Assembly: GCF_003478035.1 (NCBI RefSeq) | Contig: NZ_QUEP01000001.1 | Coordinates: forward strand, 310,001-374,000 | Direction: 5' to 3' | From: Clostridium sp. OF03-18AA | GTDB taxonomy: Bacteria; Bacillota; Clostridia; Lachnospirales; Lachnospiraceae | DNA length: 64,000 nucleotides | Shown: positions 8,525-17,100 of the stretch, one piece after another | Position numbering within the stretch: the stretch's first letter is position 1 | Layout: every line of letters starts with the position of its first letter | Made by a program: the position numbers and the translations under genes | Notes under the pieces: model-generated | What the model was told of the DNA's origin: nothing | Seen by the model: only the letters and a program-made list of their open reading frames with translations | The model's database searches: none

Positions 8525-10390
8525 GTGATCGAACGAGAATTATATATAAAGGTCTTGGATTGTTTGCATGATGAACAGTGTTTAGCGAAAAAAGTGCAGA
8601 TGATTCAAGAAAGGGATTTTCAAGTAATTGGTAATGTTATAATAAATATGCTCCTGGAAGAAATTGCAGAAGTTGATATTACTCAGATAAAACAAATTAT
8701 TTGCATGAATTTACGCTATAGTCAGGAGCAATATTCAAGACTCACTTATGAAGAATTGTGTGTATTAGTTTGTGAGCATGTTATACGGTTTAAAACATAT
8801 CCAGCAGACGAATATCAGAAAATTGAGCAAAACTATGACGGAATAAAAAATAAATATTATTCTATTATTGCAGAAATAGAGAATGAGATGTTGCGTATTG
8901 ATGATCTTATAAAAATAGACAAGGAACATCCTCAATGTTGTGGTAGTTTAATAAAAAAGCAAAATCAATTACAAGCAAGAAATAATGTAAACAAAAGTAT
9001 TCTAAAGGATTTGAAAAAGATAGAAAATGAATACAATACACTATTTGATTCGATTCAGGAAAATTATGTCTATCGAGAAATGCTTAAGTATGCAAAAGAA
9101 AAAATAGAAGCATATTTTGAAGGAACTATTTTCTTAGATACTGAAGATCCCTATTTTTCATTGAGAAAAATAGCAATCGAAGTAGCGCAGGAAGATAGTG
9201 GTGGATTGAAGGACTATAAAAGTAATTTTGAAAATTATGACGTATGTTTGGAATCCTGGAAAAATGCAGTGCAATCAATATATAAGCCTTTCTATATGAT
9301 TAAGATGCGAAAAGTTTTAGATGATATAGAAGAGTTTTATTATCAGAATGGTAATGGTGCATATTGGAATAGATTAGATGAATTGATTGAGATATGTAAA
9401 GAAAAAAGAGCAAAGGTTTTAGATAGCGATCAATGGATAAACCTGAGAACACAGGATTTGAATAAGTATATACAGGAATTAAAACAACATATTTCAGAAC
9501 AGCAAGTGTTAGAGTATTTAAGGCAGAAAATAGATGGTTTGTACTGTTTGCAAGACCGGAAAAATATCTTAAATACGATTATTGATTCATTTGAGAATCA
9601 AAATTATGTTGTGTTTATGAATTTGGTTGTCATCCAAATTGAAGGTTTATTTTATGATATGTTTGTAGATGCCAATATCCAGAATCGTTTGGATGGACAA
9701 TTTGATTTGTTCGAAAAAGATGATTTGAAAAGTAAAATGGAAAAGAATGATACAAGTATGGGATTAGAAGAGGCAGCATTATACTTTAAGTTTTACTTTA
9801 ACAGCATGATTCGTAATAAAGTGGCTCATGGAAGAAATTGTTTTAAAGAAGAAGAGTATGAAAGAATTTCTTTTGAGTTGTTATTGGATCTTCAGTATGT
9901 AATACATTTGTTGGAAAAACATTCAGACACGAATGAAGCGGTTGAATATATTAAAAATACTGTACGCTGGCTCGAGTTTTCCTTTAGTGGTCAATGTACA
10001 GAAAAACAGATTCATGAAAAATTATTAAATTTATTAAATAGTAACGTTCTCAAACGTAGGAATAATTTTATTGGATATGGCGATTCTCATCAGGAGTTGT
10101 ATTGGATATTCAATCCTTATTATGAAGCGGCATACGAATATGCCGGGGTAATTGAATTACGTGACAAATTGAGAGAGTACTTGACGAATGAGAATTTTTG
10201 GGATTATGTTCTGAAATATATTCAATCGTATGATGAGCAGGAAATTCCGCATATTAAGCTTAAGCAAGAGTTTAAATCCAGAGTAAAAGCAATGCAGGAA
10301 TATATCGCAAAGAATAAAAGACAAACGTTACCATTGGTAAGTGAAGTGAGCAAAACAATGGAGACTATGCAACTACATGCGGAGGGTTAA
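8525..10390 (+). CDS. Large helical protein with HEPN-type RNxxxH motif, putative defence RNase
   Basis: The most likely start is GTG at 8525, 9 nt after GAGGG; an in-frame TTG at 8519 is too close to that site. The product has 621 residues and is almost wholly helical, with a coiled-coil-prone stretch at about 105-190. Near residues 405-435 it has SMGLEEAALYFKFYFNSMIRNKVAHGRN, where R430-N-K-V-A-H435 fits the catalytic motif of HEPN ribonucleases (also seen in DUF4209). No other domain is recognised. The position in the island, after Thoeris, suggests abortive-infection activity, but this is inference. It has its own short promoter-containing gap and no obvious partner. Confidence 0.6.
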   Translation: MIERELYIKVLDCLHDEQCLAKKVQMIQERDFQVIGNVIINMLLEEIAEVDITQIKQIICMNLRYSQEQYSRLTYEELCVLVCEHVIRFKTYPADEYQKIEQNYDGIKNKYYSIIAEIENEMLRIDDLIKIDKEHPQCCGSLIKKQNQLQARNNVNKSILKDLKKIENEYNTLFDSIQENYVYREMLKYAKEKIEAYFEGTIFLDTEDPYFSLRKIAIEVAQEDSGGLKDYKSNFENYDVCLESWKNAVQSIYKPFYMIKMRKVLDDIEEFYYQNGNGAYWNRLDELIEICKEKRAKVLDSDQWINLRTQDLNKYIQELKQHISEQQVLEYLRQKIDGLYCLQDRKNILNTIIDSFENQNYVVFMNLVVIQIEGLFYDMFVDANIQNRLDGQFDLFEKDDLKSKMEKNDTSMGLEEAALYFKFYFNSMIRNKVAHGRNCFKEEEYERISFELLLDLQYVIHLLEKHSDTNEAVEYIKNTVRWLEFSFSGQCTEKQIHEKLLNLLNSNVLKRRNNFIGYGDSHQELYWIFNPYYEAAYEYAGVIELRDKLREYLTNENFWDYVLKYIQSYDEQEIPHIKLKQEFKSRVKAMQEYIAKNKRQTLPLVSEVSKTMETMQLHAEG

Positions 10391-10439
10391 TTTATTGTTT
10401 GAAGAGGGGTAAAGGCTATCCCCCTAAGTAGGGTATGAA

Positions 10440-10454
10440 CCTTTTCGCAAAAGG
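10440..10454. repeat. Subterminal motif of the defence module, right copy
   Basis: CCTTTTCGCAAAAGG matches CTTTTTCGCAAAAG at 3929-3942. It lies about 40 bp before the detached RlmD tail, so the two copies sit near both ends of the 3.8-10.5 kb module. Confidence 0.35.
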
Positions 10455-10494
10455 TGACGGTTTCGCTATTTAGTATAAGAAGTAACTTTCACCG

Positions 10495-10845
10495 CATGTG
10501 GAAAGCATCGTGCTCTTGTCCCACAAGTCACCAGATAGCCATATAGATGTGAAAGTTGAATTTGGAGAAGGTGAAGAAAAGGTACCTTTAGATAAAATTG
10601 CGGAGCGGGCAAAGCAATATCAGCCGGCTCCAAGGGTTACATATAAAATGATACAAGAATATATTGAAGAAAAATATGGCTTCAAAGTACATACGGCATA
10701 TATCGCAGAGGTAAAAAGAAATTTAGGATTGCCGATGTATGATGCACCTAATATGGTAGAAGAGTTGAAACAGCCGAGAAGGCATCCGACGGCGGAGAAA
10801 GTAGAAGCGATAAAGGATGCATTAAAACATTTTGGGGTGATTTAA
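10495..10845 (+). pseudogene. Detached C-terminal tail of an RlmD/RumA-like protein (copy 1)
   Basis: Reading from 10495 gives HVESIVLLSHKSPD, which aligns with the RlmD end at 3750-3780 (GHCETVCLLSRRS), and continues for about 100 residues through VTYKMIQEYIEEKYGFKVHTAYIAEVKR to a normal stop. This C-terminal extension is common on clostridial RlmD proteins but has no methyltransferase residues of its own. No ribosome binding site precedes the GTG at 10498. It is best read as the 3' part of an rlmD gene cut off by insertion of the 3.8-10.5 kb module. Whether it belonged to this host's rlmD or came with a mobile element is open. Confidence 0.75.
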
Positions 10846-10934
10846 TATGAGCGTTATTTATATGTTATTTACTGTGAGCTTTGATTATAATAACTATTGA
10901 AGAAATTATATCAGTTATTTGGAGGTCAAATGGA

Positions 10935-11210
10935 ATGGGAAATGATATATTTAGCGCGGTAATTGAGCTCAACAAGATTAGACAGCAGGCATATGAAATA
11001 TATTTACCCATAGTGGAGGAATTGTGCAACAGAGAGGTATCAGAAGAAGAATTGTCTCATTGTCTCGATTACTTATTAGATTTCGCAGATGATGCGAGTA
11101 TGCTGGAATTGTATAAAAAGTTGTGCAGAAGATTTGTATACACATATCCTGGATGTATAAATTTTTATGTCAATGCCTATAAAGAGATGTGGGAAAAAAC
11201 AGAATTCTGA
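10935..11210 (+). CDS. Small hypothetical protein of the defence island
   Basis: A 91-residue acidic, helical protein. The ATG at 10935 lies 9 nt after GGAGG at 10921, which decides the start over an upstream in-frame codon. Visible pieces are IRQQAYEIYLPIVEELCNREV and a C-terminal CRRFVYTYPGCINFYVNAYKEMW. No known domain is recognised. It ends 10 nt before the ATG of the YhcG-like gene, so the two were probably co-transcribed. Confidence 0.55.
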   Translation: MGNDIFSAVIELNKIRQQAYEIYLPIVEELCNREVSEEELSHCLDYLLDFADDASMLELYKKLCRRFVYTYPGCINFYVNAYKEMWEKTEF

Positions 11211-11410
11211 AAGGGTTTACATGAATCAACTTATAAAAATGGATGAAGAGTATAGGAAGTGGATTGAGGACATAGGAAAACGCTATAAACAGAGACAGAT
11301 TAAGGCATCTGTTTCTGTTAATCAGGAAATGATTGGTTTCTATTGGTCTATAGGAAGAGATATTGTAGAAAAGTCGGCTGAAAGTAAGTGGGGCAGTGGA
11401 TTTTTTGTTA

Positions 11411-11418
11411 ATTTAAGT
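11411..11418. repeat. Left target-site duplication of the IS66-family element
   Basis: ATTTAAGT immediately precedes the left inverted repeat and is repeated exactly at 13231-13238. Eight base pairs is the usual duplication length for IS66. Confidence 0.95.
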
Positions 11419-13230
11419 GTAACTGTTCAGAACCCAGTTAGTTGAAAATGATATCAGGGGTTCCGTTCAGTGCCTCGCGGATAGCTGTGAAAGCATTTAT
11501 TCCGTGCTTGCGAGCTGATCCGATATAACTCATAATTGTAAGATATTCCTGTGCACCTTCTTCATTTCGGAAGCATCCAGAGACTTTGGTTTTTATTTTT
11601 ACCATTTTCAGATCACGTTCCGCCTGATTATTATCAAATGGTACACAGAGATTCTTTATAAACAGACAGACTGATTCCTTGTAATTATACAGTCTGCAGA
11701 TCAAATTTAATACTTTGCTCTTTTTCGTGCGACCGCGCTTTTTTGCAGGAGTTTCGGGGAATGGATTTTCCCCATATGCAGTTTTGATAATGGAATCATA
11801 CTCCATATCAAATTTATGGCGGTGATAGTAGCTGACCTCATCCTTATCTAAAAGAAGTGCTTTATCTCGCACCTTTTTCATATCGAGCAGAAGCTTCTTA
11901 AAACGGACTGCCCATGTCTGCTCCGGATGATTTTCAATCACACCGTTTAATTCCCTGAGAAGATGCGCACAGCAGATGGCATGTGTCACATTTTGATACT
12001 TCCAGTAAGAACTCCAGCAGTCATGCATAATGATCCCGTTGGCATGCGGCAGTACATTCGCAGCATCCATGCCAGCCTGACCACGTTTCTGATTTATGGT
12101 CAGATATGTGTAATTCTGATCGGATGCAACGTGAACCCAGCAGGTTTTTCCATCTACGCGGCTACCAGTCTCATCACAATGGATCAGTCCGAGCGTAATC
12201 ATTTTCAGACGGATTTGCTCATAAGTATCTTTCAGTGATTCCGCACAGCGGGTTACCATGTTTTTGATGGTTCCCGTTGCTAATGGAATATTAAACACAC
12301 TGGACAGGATTTCATGAGTGCGATTGATGCTGGCTGCACCAACCGTATTGAAAGCCACAACCATCGCCTGAAGATTTTTGCCATACTGGACAGTTGCTTT
12401 TATGTTTTTAGGAAATGATCCTGTTTTTATGCCACCATGCAAAGGGCATTCGCGCATTTCAATAAGATTGTGCGCAGTGACATCTACAGTCACAACCGCA
12501 TCAATCTCATGACGGGTTTCTTTTATGCAAGCCTTATCCAGACATTTCTCGCGATAAGGATATCCGTTACAGTCAAAATGCATATGTTCCATGGTGTGAT
12601 CCGGATTGGAGATGACAGAAAGATGGACACCATTGTGACCTTGCTGAGCGCCCTGCTTTTTCCCGGAAGATTCACGAAGGCTTCGGTTCTTTTTTACCGC
12701 AGGTTTCTTAAGACCGTCAGAGGAAGGTGGCTTGGAACTGTTTTTGGAGTTTTTGTTTAGTTGTTCTTTCAGCTCTTTGATGGTTTGATTCAGCTCGGCA
12801 ATTGTAGCTGTTAATGTGCTGTTTTGCTTCGTGAGAAAATCAATCTGTGCCATAAGCTGGCGAACGAATTCTTCTGTGATGTTAACGGGCATTCAAACCA
12901 CCTTCTTTCCGCTAGATTTTGCATTTTTATTATAGCGGAAACGCTGTAAAAAAGCGAATCTGTCGAAAAATCCATTCGGCAAAATGACGGTGGATAAGTA
13001 TTAAATTTGAAGGTGCAAATGCTTACAAATATATTCAATATCGCCTCCAAAGACGAAAATGAAGCGGATAAAAGGTAGGTAGTTGAGGATTATCCACAAG
13101 ACTGATATACAAGTAAAAATTCATCACTTTTATCCACAGAGTAACAGCAAATCAGAGTAAAAAAGATTTTTCGATTCTCTGTTTTGCACAATAACTGGCA
13201 ACGAACCTGAAGGGGGTTCTGAACAGTTAC
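11419..13230. mobile_element. IS66-family insertion sequence, complete, 1812 bp
   Basis: The ends are perfect 17-bp inverted repeats, GTAACTGTTCAGAACCC at 11419-11435 and its complement at 13214-13230, flanked by the 8-bp duplication ATTTAAGT. It carries one transposase gene on the minus strand and no TnpA/TnpB, so it belongs to the compact single-gene branch. About 340 bp between the transposase start and the right end are non-coding. Removing it and one duplication restores the YhcG frame. Confidence 0.95.
11438..12892 (-). CDS. IS66-family transposase (TnpC type)
   Basis: A 484-residue DDE transposase. An N-terminal coiled coil (residues 5-45, including FLTKQNSTLTATIAELNQTI) is followed by the KNSSKPPSSDGLKKP linker and a zinc-finger-like Cys/His region typical of IS66. 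Catalytic residues are visible in LIHCDETGSRVDGK (Asp), GIIMHDCWSSYW (Asp) and FDNNQAERDLK (Glu). The C-terminus carries GCFRNEEGAQEYLTIMSYI, also conserved. The gene fills the element and starts just inside the right end. It appears intact. Confidence 0.95.
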   Translation of the reverse strand: MPVNITEEFVRQLMAQIDFLTKQNSTLTATIAELNQTIKELKEQLNKNSKNSSKPPSSDGLKKPAVKKNRSLRESSGKKQGAQQGHNGVHLSVISNPDHTMEHMHFDCNGYPYREKCLDKACIKETRHEIDAVVTVDVTAHNLIEMRECPLHGGIKTGSFPKNIKATVQYGKNLQAMVVAFNTVGAASINRTHEILSSVFNIPLATGTIKNMVTRCAESLKDTYEQIRLKMITLGLIHCDETGSRVDGKTCWVHVASDQNYTYLTINQKRGQAGMDAANVLPHANGIIMHDCWSSYWKYQNVTHAICCAHLLRELNGVIENHPEQTWAVRFKKLLLDMKKVRDKALLLDKDEVSYYHRHKFDMEYDSIIKTAYGENPFPETPAKKRGRTKKSKVLNLICRLYNYKESVCLFIKNLCVPFDNNQAERDLKMVKIKTKVSGCFRNEEGAQEYLTIMSYIGSARKHGINAFTAIREALNGTPDIIFN

Positions 13231-13238
13231 ATTTAAGT
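13231..13238. repeat. Right target-site duplication of the IS66-family element
   Basis: ATTTAAGT, identical to 11411-11418. Confidence 0.95.
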
Positions 13239-14168
13239 AAAGATATGAGAACAATTTTGCCAGGGGTTCAAGGCTTATCAAGTTCGAATCTCAGATATAT
13301 GAAGAAATTTTATGAATTGTACAGTGATCCAATTCTTCCACAATTTGTGGAAGAATTGAAGAGCAAAGAGGATTCAATAAATGTTCCACAACTTGTGGGA
13401 GATTTATCGGATAAAGAATTGTTTTCGATTCCGTGGGGACATCATAGAGCTATCATTGATAAATGTAAATTGGACAGGGAAAAATCAATATTTTTGTGAA
13501 GAAAACGATTTTAAATAATTGGTCAAGGGCAGTACTTTTAAATTATCTTGATACCGATTTATATGAGCGTCAGGGAAAAGCAATTTCAAACTTTGAATAC
13601 GCATTGCCTGAACCACAAAGCGACCTTGCACAGGAAATAACAAAGGATCCATATAATTTCGACTTCGTAGCAATCAGAGAAGATTATAGTGAGAAAGAGT
13701 TAAAAGACGCATTGATGGACAACATCACAAAATTTCTTATGGAACTTGGAAAAGGGTTTGCTTTTGTTGGAAGAGAATATACAATACCGATTGAAGGAAC
13801 AGAGGAAAAAATAGATCTTTTATTTTATCATCTGTATTTGCATTGTTACGTTGTTGTTGAAGTTAAAATAGTAGCTTTTACATCGAGAGACATTGGACAG
13901 ATTGGTACATATGTGAATATTGTGGATGATTTGGTCAAGACAGATTTTGATGCAAAAACAATTGGTCTGATTATATGCAAAAGCAAAAATAATATCCTTG
14001 CAAAATATGCGGTAAATAGTTCAAAAGAACCGATAGGAATATCTGAGTATAAGTTGTCAAATTTATTGCCTGTGGAATATAGAGCTTCTATGCCAACGAT
14101 AGAAGAAATTGAGAATGAACTCAGGTAAATATTTTAAAAGAAACTAACGGATAAGGAGCATTGAATAT

Positions 14169-17100
14169 ATGTTGAATTCAAACGAAAGAATGGGTTTCAT
14201 AATTGAATATATGTCTTCATATGATGAAAAAATCAAAATGGCAAATAAAAACGGATTATTTGATGCTGCAAAAATGTTTGAGTTATTTGCAATTGAGGTA
14301 TGTAATGTATGGTTCGGACAGAAGTTTAGTAATCTGAATGACGAGACGGCAACTTATCCATATGTAGATTTGATATCAGAAAACAGAGAACTTTTAGTGC
14401 AGGTAAGTACTGTACAAGATGTACCAACAAAAATAAAAACCACATTGGAAAAGATAAGGGATTCAAAAGATAAAAAATGCTCGGACTTAAAGAATATTGT
14501 ATTTTTTGTACTTAGTAATAATAGTATTGATAAGATGAGAGAGTATAGTGGGGATAATCAAATTGGGAGTATTTCATTTACTATTAAAGATAATTTGATT
14601 ACTACAAATGATATTATAACTAAATCACAAAATGATCTTAATTTTCAGAAGAAATTATACAAGGTATTAAAGGATGAGTATGAGAACTTTAATATTAATA
14701 TCAGAAAATTTAAAGGTGCATTGGAACTTAGTAATTCAGGGTTGAAAAATATTGAAGGATTGATTAACGGAGAGTATGAAATCGATAGAAATGAATTTCT
14801 TGAAAAAATAACAAAAGACAATGAGCGATATATTTCAATACAAGGTGGAGCTGGTAGCGGTAAATCTGTTTTATGCAAAAAATATGTTGAAAATGAAAAA
14901 TTGGTTTTATATGCTCGTGCTGAAAGATTTTTGGAAGAAAGTCATATTGACGACATTTGGGGTTGCTGTATCCAAGACGTTTTAGAGTGTATTAATGGAA
15001 AGAAATTAATATTCTTTATTGATGCTCTCGAGTTTATTGCGGACTGTGCCGAAACAAAATTTGAATTATTACAGTATTTGTATGATATGGCGGAAGAATA
15101 TCAAAATGTGTACATAGTAACATCTTGTAGAACGAGTGATAAAAATGCTTTTATTAAACTGGAAACAAATTTTTCAATAAAAATTTATGAAGTTGGCGAT
15201 ATAACAGAAGATGAACTTGCATTGCTTATGAAGCAATATCCGATTATTCATAAAATGTATAAAACAAATTCATATGTTGATTTATTAAAATCGCCCTTTT
15301 ATATAAACTTGATAGTTAGTAATTCGATGGATATTGATAATATAGGTGATGAAAATTCTCTAAGAGAATATATTTGGAAAAACATAATATGTTTGGAGGA
15401 AAAATCTCGAATGTATGGCATACTCAGTAACAAAGTTATTGAAACTGTTGAGAAGATTGTGTTTGAAAGAGCTAGAAAATTTATGTTGGGTATTCATAAG
15501 GACGATATAGATAGAGACATAATGCATGCATTGCTTTCAGAAGGTGTAATTGCTCAACAAGGAGATTATATTAGACTGAAATATGATATTTTCGAGGATA
15601 TTTGCTTTGAACATTATTTTGATAAAGCTTTTGATTTGTGCAAAGGGAAGTATAAGACCTTCTATGATGAAATAGAAAATCTTGGGCGATGTGTGTATAG
15701 ACGGTATCAGATTTGGATTTCAAATAAAATGTTTATACAGGTAAATAGAGATAAGTTTTTATATAGCCTTACTTTTTCTGATGAGATTCCGCAAAGTTGG
15801 AAAAGGCAAACAGAAATTGGAATTGTTAAGTCAAGGTTTTGTGATAATTATTTCGAAGAACAAGGGTCGGAGATTCTGGAACAAGGCATGTTGTTCGACT
15901 TTGTGAAGAATATTAATTTGTTCGCATTTGAAGGTGAGTTATTACATATTAGACAAGAATCACCACAAATGAAATTGTCCCCAATTGGTAATGGAAGACC
16001 ATGTATTATTCGACTTTTGAAAAACGAAGAAATATATAAGAAAAATATAATCGAAAGAGATGATATAGTTAAGTTATGCTTGGATTATGCGAAACAAGAA
16101 GATAAAGTGGCAGTTATTGCGTCAGATGCATGCGCTATGATGGAATATTATGTGGAATATTCGTTGCAGGAATCTGAGCAAGAAAACTATTATAAAATCA
16201 TAGATGAAATATCGTCTTGCTTGGAAGCACTTTATCGAATGGCAGATAACTCAGAAGAGTGGTTAAAAAAGTTTTTTAATACATTGATTAATAATTATAT
16301 TAATGGAAATAGAAAAAGTATGCGTAAGTCAGAAGATATTATGGAATGGACATTGAAGAATGCTTATCCTGCTTTGGTAACTGGATTAGCAAGCGAATTG
16401 TGTTCGATAGCTGATATACTATGGTTACGTGGAAAAGTAGATGCAGAGGAATTTGATTTCTATAGAGCCGATAGACTGTCTAAGGGTTTTGAATATGGAT
16501 TAAGTGAGAAAGCTGAACATTATAATTATTTATATAGAACAGTGTACGAGAATGCATTTTTATGGAATCTGTTTCGATTGAATTTTAAAGTGGGATTTCA
16601 TTGGGCAATTCAATTTATAAATAGGGCAATATTAGAATATGCAACTAATAATCCTGAATATGTAATAAAAATCAAAGTAAAAATTAGTGAGAGTAATGCA
16701 ATAAAGGAATATTGGGGAAATGGAAACATGTGGCTTGCAGGGATTAGAGATCACAATGTACCTACCTTAATAGGAGATGTTATTTTTTGTCTTAAAGAGG
16801 CTATAATAAGCAGTTTGGAGATTTGTAAAAAGGATCATGAATTCACTGTTGCATTTGCAAATTATGTCAAAGAAACTATTTATTCAAAATCAAATAATAT
16901 AGTATTGCTTACAATCATTGAGAGTATAGGAATGCACTTTGAAAACGAATTACCGGGTTATGCTTTGGATTTGGCTACAAGCATAGAACTTGTTCATTGG
17001 GATACCACAAGATATATGTTATACAAAAAAAATCCGACAAAAGAGTTGCTCGAAAGGCAAATTCTTAAGACCATGGGGATACCTGAGCTTAAAGATAGAT

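Larger units (their letters stand above)
11221..14128 (+). pseudogene. YhcG/DUF1016 PD-(D/E)XK nuclease-family gene, disrupted
   Basis: The gene starts at 11221 (MNQLIKMDEEYRKWIEDIG) and is split three ways. The first part ends at 11418 in FFVNLS, where an IS66-family element is inserted. The second resumes at 13239 with KDMRTILPGVQGLSSSNLRYMKKFYELY, exactly the expected DUF1016 continuation. The third (13496-14128) is in another frame after a 1-nt loss in a T run near 13491-13496, and holds the C-terminal nuclease-like domain (LLFYHLYLHCYVVVEVKI, the D-x-n-E-x-K-like core) and NNWSRAVLLNYLDTDLYERQG. YhcG-family proteins are linked to restriction and phage defence. This copy cannot be functional as it stands. 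Confidence 0.88.

Noticed and set aside
10498..10845. Independent 115-residue gene starting at GTG 10498
   Set aside because: No ribosome binding site, and homology to the RlmD end begins upstream of the GTG at 10495, so it is a displaced tail.
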